In this document: positions 9,870-18,162 of the stretch, in pieces | Numbering within the stretch: the stretch's first letter is position 1 | How the letters are laid out: every line of letters begins with the position of its first letter | Source of the DNA: Chryseobacterium ginsenosidimutans | GTDB lineage: Bacteria; Bacteroidota; Bacteroidia; Flavobacteriales; Weeksellaceae | Length of the DNA stretch: 64,000 nt | Direction of reading: 5' to 3' | NCBI RefSeq assembly: GCF_024807225.1 | Contig: NZ_JANUCO010000001.1 | Coordinates: forward strand, 1,674,001-1,738,000 | Program-made: the position numbers and the translations under genes | Notes under the pieces: model-generated | What the model saw: the letters and a program-made list of their open reading frames with translations, nothing else | Told to the model about the DNA's origin: nothing | The model's database searches: none

Positions 9870-10520
9870 GTGAAAAGTTTAAGTTTAATTTTTACCGTTT
9901 TTCTTTTCATTTCGTGTACAACAGAATCGAAAAAGAAAAGTAATGTGAGAGAACAAACTTCTGAAACAATTGCTGAAAAGAAACCTGAAACTGATATAAA
10001 TAAAACAAAACGTAAAGCCGGAGAAGCCCTGCAATTCTGCAAATCCAAAAACTTTAATACAGATTTTTGTATTCTTATTGATATGAGTCTGCATTCCGGA
10101 GTGAAAAGGTTTTTTATTTGGGATTTTAAAGCAAATTCTATTTCAAAACAATATTTGGTCGGTCACGGTTGTGGTTCAAATTCTTGGAGCGAGGACGATT
10201 CTAAAGATCAGCCAAAATTCAGCAATGAAGACGGAAGCCATCTTTCGGCTTTGGGGAAATATAAGCTGGAAGGTCGTGGTTACAGCGATTGGGGAATTCA
10301 TGTGAAATATTTAATGCACGGTTTGGAAGAAAGCAACAACAATGCTTTGAAGAGATTTATCGTTTTTCATTCATGGAATCTGATGAGCGACGATGAAGTT
10401 TTTCCAGAAGGTTCGCCGGAAGGTTGGGGTTGTCCTACGATTTCAAATAATGCCATGAAAGAAATTGATCCGATGCTTCAGCAATCGAACAAACCTGTTT
10501 TAATGTGGATTTATAACTAA
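9870..10520 (+). CDS. Murein L,D-transpeptidase-like lipoprotein
   Basis: The product of 216 residues is a lipoprotein: its signal peptide ends in the lipobox FISC. The catalytic region carries IVFHSWN and the Cys motif GWGCPTIS, which corresponds to the SxGC(I/L) motif of YkuD-type L,D-transpeptidases, here of the 'murein L,D-transpeptidase catalytic domain family'. It would cross-link or trim peptidoglycan from the periplasmic face. The start is GTG 9870. It lies 5 bp after the TIGR02117 gene, in one likely operon. A basic, Lys-rich linker separates the lipid anchor from the domain. Confidence 0.85.
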   Translation: MKSLSLIFTVFLFISCTTESKKKSNVREQTSETIAEKKPETDINKTKRKAGEALQFCKSKNFNTDFCILIDMSLHSGVKRFFIWDFKANSISKQYLVGHGCGSNSWSEDDSKDQPKFSNEDGSHLSALGKYKLEGRGYSDWGIHVKYLMHGLEESNNNALKRFIVFHSWNLMSDDEVFPEGSPEGWGCPTISNNAMKEIDPMLQQSNKPVLMWIYN

Positions 10521-10526
10521 GAATTT

Positions 10527-10738
10527 GTTTAAACTTTTATTTTTACCACAAAAGAGACAAGAGATTAATAATCATTTATTTAAGTTCATCATTAAACTGT
10601 AAATAAGAACACAATAGCTTTTAAAAATCTTTGATTTTTTGTTCTTTTATTACCTTTTGTTTTCTCAATAAATAAAATGATAGCACATCAATAGTATCTT
10701 TTGCGGTTAAGTTTTTTGTTTAAACAGCTTTAATTGTA
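10527..10738. repeat. Intergenic repeat family B, copy 1
   Basis: This gap of about 300 bp holds a sequence that recurs in inverse orientation at 36718-36915. Shared blocks include CTTAACCGCAAAAG, GAGAAAACAAAAGGTAATAA and AAATCAAAGATTTTTAAAA, read on the minus strand here. The ends form an imperfect inverted repeat containing GTTTAAAC and CCGCAAAAG/CCACAAAAG. It has no reading frame and looks like a MITE relic. Confidence 0.7.
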
Positions 10739-10824
10739 AATTTTACACCATAAATAGATTTTAGATTAAAAATTTTTAGTCTGATTTTTGCATGTAACAA
10801 ATCCTTCTAATCAATTTAAGCATA

Positions 10825-11283
10825 ATGAAACATCAACTATTCCGCGAACAGCAGTTAAATTGCGATCTAAAAACCGCATGGAAATTCTTTTCCTCTGCAA
10901 ATAACCTCTCAGAAATTACCCCAAAAGACATGAAATTCATTGTGTTGACGCATTTTGAAAACGATGCGATTTTTGAAGGAATGATCATTGATTATTTCGT
11001 TTCGCCGTTATTGGGAATTAAAATGAAATGGAAAACCGAGATTATTCAGGTTGATTTTCAGAAGAGTTTTACCGATTTTCAGAAAAAAGGACCTTACAAA
11101 TTGTGGCATCACCATCATGAATTTATAGAAAATGAAAACGGTGTTTTGATGAAAGATACAATTGATTATGAATTGCCTTTTGGTTTTTTAGGTGAAATTG
11201 CTCATAACCTTTTCATTAAAAGTAAATTAGAACATATTTTTAACTACAGATATAAAATATTGGAAGAACGTTTCAATAAATAA
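10825..11283 (+). CDS. SRPBCC-family (START-like) ligand-binding protein
   Basis: This small protein of 152 residues matches the SRPBCC cyclase/dehydrase-like group. It begins LFREQQLNCDLKTAWKFFSSANNLSEITPKDMKF and has the GPYKLWHHHHEF strand and DTIDYELPFGFLGEIAHNLF near the end. It is cytoplasmic and likely binds a hydrophobic ligand in its cavity. It starts 12 bp before the photolyase gene, a pairing common in Bacteroidetes, and presumably belongs to the same light or DNA-repair operon. The ligand is unknown. Confidence 0.85.
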   Translation: MKHQLFREQQLNCDLKTAWKFFSSANNLSEITPKDMKFIVLTHFENDAIFEGMIIDYFVSPLLGIKMKWKTEIIQVDFQKSFTDFQKKGPYKLWHHHHEFIENENGVLMKDTIDYELPFGFLGEIAHNLFIKSKLEHIFNYRYKILEERFNK

Positions 11284-11294
11284 TTTTCGCTGAT

Positions 11295-12599
11295 ATGCCT
11301 AAAATTAAGAATAAAATAAATATTTTCTGGTTTCGCAGAGATTTACGATTGGAAGATAATTCAGGATTAGAATATGCTTTAAAAGGAGGTTTGGAAGTCC
11401 TGCCGATTTTTATTTTTGATACAGATATTTTAAATAAACTGGAAAATAAATCCGACAAAAGGGTCGATTATATTCATCAGGCTTTAAACGGAATTCATGA
11501 AGAATTGGTAGATAACAAAAGCGGATTGACTATTTTTCAGGGAAATCCTTTGGATGTTTTTGAAAAAATAATTAAGGATTTTGATGTTCAAACTGTTTTT
11601 TGCAATGAAGATTACGAGCCTCAAGCGATAAAACGTGATAAGGAAGTTGAAAATTTCCTCAAAAAGAATCAAATTGATTTTAAAAGCTATAAAGATCAGG
11701 TGATTTTTGAAAAAGATGAAGTTGTTAAAAAAGATGGAACGCCTTACACGGTTTTCACACCTTATTCGAAAAAATGGAAAGAGGTTTTAAATTCAAATAA
11801 AATTGAAAATTTCATAACTAATTTTTCTCATTTTTTACAATATTCCGCACCGAAATTTCCAAGTTTGAAAGATATTGGTTTCGAGAAAACTGAAATTGAA
11901 TATACAAAACCAACTTTAGAAAAATCAATTATCGAAGACTACGATCAATACAGGGATTTTCCGGCTTTGAATCATACAACACATTTGGGAATTGCGTTGC
12001 GTTTTGGGACGATTTCTATCCGAAAATGTGTTCAGTTTGCTTTACAACACAACGAAACCTGGTTGAATGAATTGATTTGGCGTGAATTTTTTATGCAGAT
12101 TTTATATCATTTTCCGAAAGTCGTTCATTATTCTTTTAAAGAAAAATATGAAAATATACAATGGCGGAATGATGAAAAAGAGTTCAAAATTTGGTGTGAA
12201 GGAAAAACCGGCTATCCTATTGTGGATGCAGGAATGCGGGAATTAAACGAAACCGGATTTATGCACAACAGAGTGAGAATGGTGGTTGCAAGCTTTCTTA
12301 CCAAGCATCTGTTGATCGATTGGCGATGGGGTGAAGCTTATTTTGCAGAAAAATTATTAGATTACGAACTTTCTTCCAACAACGGAAACTGGCAATGGGC
12401 GGCAGGTTGCGGTTGTGATGCAGCGCCTTATTTCAGGGTTTTTAATCCTTCTGAGCAGACGAAAAAATTTGATAAAGATCAAAAATATATCAAAAAATGG
12501 CTTACTCAAAAAGAGATTACTATTGAACCGATTGTCGATCATGTTTTTGCAAGAAATAGAGCTTTGGAAGTGTATGGTAAAGCTGTAAGTAACAAATAA
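11295..12599 (+). CDS. Deoxyribodipyrimidine photolyase / cryptochrome family
   Basis: The protein of 434 residues has the N-terminal photolyase domain (INIFWFRRDLRLEDNSGL, about residues 9-26) and the C-terminal FAD-binding domain (LNELIWREFFMQIL, GYPIVDAGMRELNETGFMHNRVRMVVASFL, GNWQWAAGCGCDAAPYFRVFNP). The family repairs UV-induced cyclobutane pyrimidine dimers using blue light. Class I CPD photolyase is the likeliest subtype, but substrate cannot be fixed by eye. The ATG is 12 bp after the SRPBCC stop. A terminator follows at 12628. Confidence 0.93.
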   Translation: MPKIKNKINIFWFRRDLRLEDNSGLEYALKGGLEVLPIFIFDTDILNKLENKSDKRVDYIHQALNGIHEELVDNKSGLTIFQGNPLDVFEKIIKDFDVQTVFCNEDYEPQAIKRDKEVENFLKKNQIDFKSYKDQVIFEKDEVVKKDGTPYTVFTPYSKKWKEVLNSNKIENFITNFSHFLQYSAPKFPSLKDIGFEKTEIEYTKPTLEKSIIEDYDQYRDFPALNHTTHLGIALRFGTISIRKCVQFALQHNETWLNELIWREFFMQILYHFPKVVHYSFKEKYENIQWRNDEKEFKIWCEGKTGYPIVDAGMRELNETGFMHNRVRMVVASFLTKHLLIDWRWGEAYFAEKLLDYELSSNNGNWQWAAGCGCDAAPYFRVFNPSEQTKKFDKDQKYIKKWLTQKEITIEPIVDHVFARNRALEVYGKAVSNK

Positions 12600-12627
12600 C
12601 ACTTTAAAATAAGATACAATTACGATT

Positions 12628-12655
12628 AAAAACCACTCTTTTTGAGTGGTTTTTG
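12628..12655 (+). terminator. Terminator after the photolyase gene
   Basis: AACCACTC and GAGTGGTT arms with a TTTTT loop and a T-rich tail. Confidence 0.85.
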
Positions 12656-12760
12656 TGTTTCAATGATTTTGTGTAAATTTTAATTACTATTTTTTGATGT
12701 CTTGTCCAAAAATAAAAGATCGATTGTCATTATAAAAAAGAGCAACTAATAATCAAAATT

Positions 12761-13423
12761 ATGGCAAAGCAATTCTTGAATTCATCTATTATCAGGAAAG
12801 TGGCAATGGGACTTTCGGGGTTTTTCCTTATCAGTTTTCTGACGTTGCACGTTTCACTGAATTTCACGTCGGTGATTAGTGAGGATCTCTTTAATCAGAT
12901 TTCTCATTTTATGGGGTATAATCCTTTTGTTCAGTATATTGGGCAGCCGATTTTGATTGTGGGACTTGTTTTTCATTTTGTGATGGGATTTATTCTTGAA
13001 ATTCAAAATAGGAGAGCGAGACCGATTAGTTATGCTTATAATGCGAGTTCGGCAAACAGCTCGTGGAGCTCAAGAAATATGATTATTTCCGGAGCGGTGA
13101 TTCTCGCTTATTTTTGCCTGCATTGGTATGACTTCTGGTTTCAGGAGCTTAATTATAAATTTATAGAGATGAATGTTCCCAATGAAACGAGATATTACGA
13201 GGAACTGGTGCACAAATTTCAGAATCCTGTTCGCGTATTTTTGTATTGTTGTGCGTTTGTATTGCTTGGTTTTCACCTGTGGCACGGCTTTTATTCATCA
13301 ATGCAGTCGGTGGGATTTAACAATAAATATGCAAGAGCCTTTACAAAATTCGGGAAATATTTTGCGATCGTTGTTCCCGCTTGCTTTATTTTTATTGCCT
13401 TGTTTCATCATTTTATTAGATGA
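12761..13423 (+). CDS. sdhC: Succinate dehydrogenase/fumarate reductase cytochrome b subunit (b558 family), without sdhAB
   Basis: The five-helix membrane subunit of complex II in Bacteroidetes binds haem and quinone. Here 220 residues carry segments at about 10-35, 60-85, 105-130, 155-180 and 195-218. The haem-ligand His candidates are LTLHVSLNF, LVFHFVMGF, LHWYDFW and GFHLWHGF, as in the b558 family. In Bacteroidetes sdhC is normally followed directly by sdhA and sdhB. Here only a convergent gene of unknown function follows, so the catalytic subunits must be elsewhere, or this is a spare or relic copy. Confidence 0.9.
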   Translation: MAKQFLNSSIIRKVAMGLSGFFLISFLTLHVSLNFTSVISEDLFNQISHFMGYNPFVQYIGQPILIVGLVFHFVMGFILEIQNRRARPISYAYNASSANSSWSSRNMIISGAVILAYFCLHWYDFWFQELNYKFIEMNVPNETRYYEELVHKFQNPVRVFLYCCAFVLLGFHLWHGFYSSMQSVGFNNKYARAFTKFGKYFAIVVPACFIFIALFHHFIR

Positions 13424-13451
13424 AATAAATATGATTAAATCAATATTTGAA

Positions 13452-13952
13452 TTATTTATTAAGCCCAATTTTCTTTAAAGCAACACTATTTAAATATATT
13501 TCGTCAAAATGAGTAAGCGATTCAACGTCCTTAAATGTTTGTGACATAAAATCGTTTTTGGTAAAAGATAATTCGATCGATTCATCATATGACGCTACAA
13601 TTCTCACCACAGAATATCCGTTATAAGCAATTTTGAATCCTGTAAAAAGACATTTGTTTTCTGCTTTTTGATAGGATTTGTATTCTTCAAGATATTCATT
13701 TTCAGTGATTTTATCTGTTCTCTTATGATTGTGGGGAAGAGATTTCCATGAAGAGTAATTTTTCGGTTCTTTCAAAATATTTCCCATTGAGTCTACCGGA
13801 ATAAACATTCCCAACGTTAAATGCTTTTTCAACAGATTGGCATAATTGTTCATCAAACTTAATGTCTGAAGATCGGCATATCCTTCATTCGAGTAGTATT
13901 CAATAACAAAATCTGTCATCGGAATCAATTTGTGAGAAGCATTGGTCGGCAT
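13452..13952 (-). CDS. Hypothetical protein, 166 residues
   Basis: I do not recognise this protein. It is soluble, without signal peptide, with a helical N-terminal half and a strand-rich C-terminal half (KCLFTGFKIAYNGYSVVRIVASYDESIEL). It is convergent with sdhC, 29 bp away, and its promoter region (13953-14235) is AT-rich with no clear elements. The length and composition would suit a small immunity-type or SMI1-like protein, but that is only a thought, not a call. Confidence 0.6.
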   Translation of the reverse strand: MPTNASHKLIPMTDFVIEYYSNEGYADLQTLSLMNNYANLLKKHLTLGMFIPVDSMGNILKEPKNYSSWKSLPHNHKRTDKITENEYLEEYKSYQKAENKCLFTGFKIAYNGYSVVRIVASYDESIELSFTKNDFMSQTFKDVESLTHFDEIYLNSVALKKIGLNK

Positions 13953-14235
13953 ATTGGTGTTTCTTGACGTAAATTAGATATGAGGTTTTAAAAAGCAACG
14001 AAGATAAATAAATTGTTAAAAAGGATGAAACTATTTTTGGCTTCTTTATTATTTATAATGAAAATTAACAAATTCAACGGATGTTAAGATAATCGGTTTA
14101 AAGTTAAAAAGGTAGTTATAAAAGGCAAGAAAACTGAGGAAAACCTTACTCTGGATTTTTGATATCAGGAACTTATTTATATAAAATTGTAGGAAAAAAT
14201 ACTAACTTTACAGGGAAAATTGTTAAAAAGTAATA

Positions 14236-15657
14236 ATGGATATTTCCCCATTTCAATACATTATAAGTAATAAAAAAATTGATTTCCCTATTAATCATGG
14301 GGAAATCTTTTTTCATCATAATCTAAATATTGTTATTCATTCCTCAAACCGCGAAAATCTTATACTTCATCATGATATCATTTTTTTTGGAGAGTGTTTT
14401 GATTACGAAAACGCTTCTTTTACAAATAAAGATATTATTGAAAAGCTTGAAGGTTTAAGTTTAGAGGAAAAAATTGAAAAGGTTAATAAATTAACAGGAT
14501 TTTTCATTTTTCTTTTTTTCGAAAATAATAATATGTATGTTTTCAATGACGCATCAGGTCAATTGGAAACTTATATTTCTCATTTTGACGATCAATTATA
14601 TATAAGCGCGCAACCCAATTTTATCAATGATCTTTCCGGGAACAATCAATATCACGAAGATGTACCTCAATATATTATTGATAAAAAAATAAACATTTTT
14701 CATAAAACACCTTTTAAATATATCAGTAAGCTGATTTCTAATTTTTATTATGATGTAGCTAATAAAAAGTATATCCGCTTTTATCCGGTAAGCTCTTTAC
14801 CTTTAATAAATAATCATACTGTTGCAGAAAAAGCCCTTCATATTCTTGAAAACTCCATTAAAAGCATGAGTTTAAGAAGAAGGATCAGTGTTGCAGTGAC
14901 TGCTGGTTGGGATTCAAGGATTCTATTTGCTGCTTCTGTTAAAAATGTAAAAAATATTGATTATTTTGTTCTAAATCATAATACTGAAGACGGCAGACAA
15001 GATGTAAAAATAGCACAACAGATTACGGATCATTTTTCAAAAGAATTGAAAGTGATAGATTACAATCTGTCATCAGTAAATGGTATCGACAATAATAAAA
15101 GCACGGTGTGGAAAGATGATGAAAAAGCGCGAAAAATGTCCGGACTTATGAATCTTCACTTTCCCGATCAGTATTTGATTAATGGAAATATCAGCGAGGT
15201 TGCCCGTAATTTTTATGATCCATTGCCGAAAAATATTTCAGTAAGTAACATTTGTTACATTTTGGGAATCAAGGATGGATCTTATGAGAAAAATGCCGTC
15301 AATGAATGGTTGAAGACAACCAATAATCACATTCATTTATTAGATTCTATTTATTGGGAGCACAAAATGCCAAATTGGGCAGGAAGCTCCAAATCGATTT
15401 CCAATATGTACAATATCGTCATTTCGCCCTTTAATAATCGATATTTGTTGAATTTATTACTTTCTACCAAAAGAAAAGATCGTGATAAATATTTTCATAA
15501 AATATATGAGAATATCCTAAAAATCGTTGATGAAAACCTGGCAAAAATCCCTCTAAATCCAACGAAAAAGCATGCGCAAATTTCAAGGATGAAAAAACTG
15601 CATATCTATCCGATTTACAGGTATTTCTTTTTTAAACTGAGAAAACTGAAGTTTTAA
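14236..15657 (+). CDS. Asparagine-synthetase-like protein with altered PP-loop
   Basis: The protein of 473 residues has the two-domain layout of asparagine synthetase B. The N-terminal Ntn-like part (FGECFDYENA, LTGFFIFLFFENNNMYVFNDASGQLETYIS) lacks an N-terminal catalytic Cys, so glutaminase activity is not expected. The C-terminal ATP pyrophosphatase part has AVTAGWDSRILFAA at about residue 220 in place of the usual SGGxDS. This TAGWDSR variant occurs in relatives found in surface-polysaccharide and natural-product loci. No such genes flank it here. The C-terminus is very basic. It probably adenylates and amidates an unknown substrate. Confidence 0.7.
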   Translation: MDISPFQYIISNKKIDFPINHGEIFFHHNLNIVIHSSNRENLILHHDIIFFGECFDYENASFTNKDIIEKLEGLSLEEKIEKVNKLTGFFIFLFFENNNMYVFNDASGQLETYISHFDDQLYISAQPNFINDLSGNNQYHEDVPQYIIDKKINIFHKTPFKYISKLISNFYYDVANKKYIRFYPVSSLPLINNHTVAEKALHILENSIKSMSLRRRISVAVTAGWDSRILFAASVKNVKNIDYFVLNHNTEDGRQDVKIAQQITDHFSKELKVIDYNLSSVNGIDNNKSTVWKDDEKARKMSGLMNLHFPDQYLINGNISEVARNFYDPLPKNISVSNICYILGIKDGSYEKNAVNEWLKTTNNHIHLLDSIYWEHKMPNWAGSSKSISNMYNIVISPFNNRYLLNLLLSTKRKDRDKYFHKIYENILKIVDENLAKIPLNPTKKHAQISRMKKLHIYPIYRYFFFKLRKLKF

Positions 15658-15916
15658 GGAGTTAATTCTTTGTTTAAATTTTATTCAATAATTTTTTTAT
15701 GACCTTTTTCTTAATTTTCTAAAGTAAAATAAACTTTGTTTATTCTTGTTTTTAACATTAATATTTTCAGTTAATTAAGCTGAATGTAATTAAGAAATCA
15801 ATAGATTGCTTTTTATTAAGTTTTTTAAGATAAATTGTCTTAATTTCTTAATGTTAAAAATAGATTTAAAATTTAAACAGACTCTTAGTATATTGCGAAC
15901 AAATAATTACTTGTAA
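15658..15916. repeat. AT-rich gap, possibly a decayed MITE
   Basis: This gap begins with TTTGTTTAAATTTTATT and ends with AAATTTAAACAGACTCTTA, resembling the ends of the MITE at 16521-16856. The left end lacks a clean GAGCCT and the interior is not alignable by eye. The Crp/Fnr gene starts at its right edge. Confidence 0.35.
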
Positions 15917-16507
15917 ATGTCCAATTTTGAAGTTTTTTACGACTACATTCAAAAATTGTCCGGAGAAATTCTTTCTGAGGATGAAAAATTTATAATTGAA
16001 GCTCATATGAAACCCAGGAAGTTCAGGAAAAAACAATATTTTCTGCAAGAAGGCGATGTGTGTAAGTATACAGGATTTATTGTAAAAGGGTCTGCCAAAA
16101 CTTTTTCTGTGGATGAAGAAGGAAATGAAAATATCCTGAAATTAAGTATCGAGAATTGGTGGCTTGCTGATTTTGAAAGTTTTTATCAGTTAACTCCCAG
16201 TCACTACAATATAGAAGCAATGGAGGATCTTGAAGTTTTGCAGGTGACAAATGCGCAGGTTGAAGAGTTTTTTAAACCTATCCCAGCTTTTTCAGTGATG
16301 ATGGAAGTTATTAAGCAAAATAATGCGATTGCAAATCAAAAAAGGGTTCAAGCCGCAATCAGTTATACAGCTGAAGAACGGTATGCAGATTTTGTCAGCA
16401 ATTATCCACACTTTCTAATGCGTTTTCCGCAAAACGTAATTGCTTCTTATCTGGGGTTGTCTCCTGAAACCTTGAGTAGATTGAGAAAAAAGATAAATTC
16501 AAAATAA
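15917..16507 (+). CDS. Crp/Fnr-family transcriptional regulator
   Basis: The 196-residue protein has an N-terminal cyclic-nucleotide-type effector domain (FRKKQYFLQEGDVCKYTGFIVKGSAKTFSVDEEGNENILKLSIENWWLADFESF) and a C-terminal winged helix whose recognition region reads QNVIASYLGLSPETLSRLRKKI. It lacks the N-terminal Cys cluster of true FNR, so it is not an obvious oxygen sensor. Such regulators usually bind TTGAn-N4-nTCAA palindromes. One such site, TTGACTTTTGTCAA, lies at 16939, before the next gene. A MITE separates regulator and site. Confidence 0.9.
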   Translation: MSNFEVFYDYIQKLSGEILSEDEKFIIEAHMKPRKFRKKQYFLQEGDVCKYTGFIVKGSAKTFSVDEEGNENILKLSIENWWLADFESFYQLTPSHYNIEAMEDLEVLQVTNAQVEEFFKPIPAFSVMMEVIKQNNAIANQKRVQAAISYTAEERYADFVSNYPHFLMRFPQNVIASYLGLSPETLSRLRKKINSK

Positions 16508-16520
16508 AATTTTAATCTTA

Positions 16521-16856
16521 GAGCCTGTTTAAATTTTATATTACAAATTTGGAGTCCTGTTTGAAAATATGTTTTTATCTTTTTTTGAAAGTGAAAGTTT
16601 TTACATTGAAAGACTTAAGATCTTTTCAAACGGAATTCGTTATTCTTTTTAACGCAAAGATTCTATTTACATTACGCATTATTTTAGAAGGCAAAGGCAA
16701 ATAAAATTTGCTTCGCGAAGCATGAAAACAGCACTTCATCAAATCAACTTGTTGATTCATCTTTGCTCACTTTATACTAAATACTGTTGAATAAATCTTT
16801 GCGTTAAAAAATCAGCAGTAAATTTTAAAATGTTTGAATCAAATTTAAATAGACTC
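16521..16856. mobile_element. MITE (family A), non-coding, IS5-type ends
   Basis: This 336-bp element starts GAGCCTGTTTAAATTT and ends, read from the other strand, GAGTCTATTTAAATTT. It is flanked by TTA on both sides (16518-16520 and 16857-16859), a 3-bp target duplication. The terminal 13 bases equal the left end of the IS at 39738, which suggests trans-mobilisation by that transposase. The interior has no gene but contains a CTTCGCGAAG palindrome and AACTTGTTGATT. The same interior recurs at 57882-58150 in inverse orientation. Confidence 0.8.
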
Positions 16857-16938
16857 TTAATTTCTTCTCTGTTTTTACTTTAATAAATCCCATTTATACC
16901 TTCTTTAAAATAATTCTCATTCATTTCAAAGCTTTGAA

Positions 16939-17005
16939 TTGACTTTTGTCAAGTGTATTTAATGATACAGGTCAAGACTACATTTCTTCTGAGGAAATAC
17001 CTTTG
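16939..17005 (+). promoter_or_regulatory. Promoter of the SDR gene with Crp/Fnr-type palindrome
   Basis: A perfect palindrome TTGACTTTTGTCAA (16939-16952) lies upstream of the -7 box TACCTTTG (16998-17005). If transcription starts about 6 bp after the box, the palindrome centres near -66, close to a class I activator position. No TTTG is present at -33, which suits an activated promoter. The binding protein is inferred to be the Crp/Fnr regulator at 15917. Confidence 0.6.
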
Positions 17006-17050
17006 TACAACAATTCAGAACATAATATCTGAATTTTAAAATGTACAATT

Positions 17051-17803
17051 ATGAGCAAATTAAAAAACAAAGTGGCAGTTATCACAGGCGGTAACAGCGG
17101 TATAGGTCTTGGTATTGCAGAAGCATTAAAAAATGAAGGTGCTGTAGGTGCAATTGTCGGGAGAAATCAGGAAACTTTAGACAGTGCTTTGACACTTCTT
17201 GGAGATAATTTTATTGCGATAAATGCCGATGTAACCAAGGTTGAAGACTTGGAAAGAATATTTAAGACAACATCTGAAAAATTTGGCAATATTGATATTC
17301 TTGTCGCCAATGCAGGTGCCGGAACAATAGGAACTGTGGCAAATACCACTGAAGCAGATTATGATAAATTAATGAATTTAAACCTAAAAGCTGTTTATTT
17401 CACGGTTCAAAAAGCTTTACCTTATATGAATGATGGAGGTTCTGTTATTCTTATCGGGTCAAATGCAGCACATCGCGCTTATGCTTCTTTCACGCTTTAT
17501 GGTGCTGCAAAATCTGCTGTCATTTATCTGGCAAAAGGATTTTCCAGTGACCTTTTAGACAGAAAAATCAGAGCTAATGTCATCATACCGGGTACAACGG
17601 ATACTCCCGCATTTGATAAGTTTATTCCTGCCGAGCAAATAGATGCAGTAAAGCAACAGTTCGCGGAAGTAGTACCAGCTGGGAGAATTGGGAGGCCATC
17701 TGATATTGGGAAAGTTGCCGTTTTTCTGGCTTCCGAAGATTCTTCATTTATGCTTGGTGCTGAACTACTTGTTGATGGAGGTATGACTTATTTGGCAAAA
17801 TAA
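17051..17803 (+). CDS. Short-chain dehydrogenase/reductase (SDR)
   Basis: This classical SDR of 250 residues has the NAD(P)-binding TGGNSGIG (about residues 12-19), the NAG motif in LVANAGAG, catalytic Ser in VILIGSNAA, and YGAAK (Tyr and Lys about residues 152-156). The C-terminal SSFMLGAELLVDGGMTY is typical of the family. It oxidises or reduces an alcohol/carbonyl substrate in the cytoplasm; the substrate is unknown. It is monocistronic and preceded by a Crp/Fnr-type palindrome, so it is probably regulated by the neighbouring regulator. Confidence 0.92.
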   Translation: MSKLKNKVAVITGGNSGIGLGIAEALKNEGAVGAIVGRNQETLDSALTLLGDNFIAINADVTKVEDLERIFKTTSEKFGNIDILVANAGAGTIGTVANTTEADYDKLMNLNLKAVYFTVQKALPYMNDGGSVILIGSNAAHRAYASFTLYGAAKSAVIYLAKGFSSDLLDRKIRANVIIPGTTDTPAFDKFIPAEQIDAVKQQFAEVVPAGRIGRPSDIGKVAVFLASEDSSFMLGAELLVDGGMTYLAK

Positions 17804-17970
17804 TCTATAGTCATTCGCACAAGAAGATGATTGAGTCTTAATAATCCCGCAAAATAGTATTTCAGATCTCAAATAATGCTAAATAACGATAAAGTTGTTT
17901 GGCATTATTTATTGTCTAAGAAAAATCAATTTGAACTATTGAAAATTATTGAGTAATATTTATAAAAATA

Positions 17971-18004
17971 AAAACCTCCAAAATCATTGATTTCGGAGGT
18001 TTTA
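17971..18004. terminator. Bidirectional terminator between the SDR gene and tRNA-Leu
   Basis: AAAACCTCC and GGAGGTTTT arms are U-rich on both strands. It lies just after the tRNA on the minus strand. Confidence 0.75.
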
Positions 18005-18005
18005 G

Positions 18006-18087
18006 TACCCAGTACCAGAATCGAACTGGTACATCTTTCGATACTAGAGTTTGAGTCTAGCGCGTCTACCAATTCCGCCAACTGGGC
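18006..18087 (-). tRNA. tRNA-Leu (anticodon CAA)
   Basis: The minus strand folds as a class II tRNA: acceptor GCCCAGT/ACTGGGT, D arm with TTGGTAGACG, anticodon stem CTAGA/TCTAG with loop CTCAAAC (anticodon CAA, reading UUG), a long variable arm ATC-GAAA-GAT, and T arm ACCAG-TTCGATT-CTGGT. The 3' CCA is not encoded. It stands alone. Confidence 0.93.
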
Positions 18088-18162
18088 TTGATGTTTGTTT
18101 TAAATTGGTGTGCAAATATATAAACTTTTCTTAATACTCAAAAGCTTTTTGAAGAATTTTTT

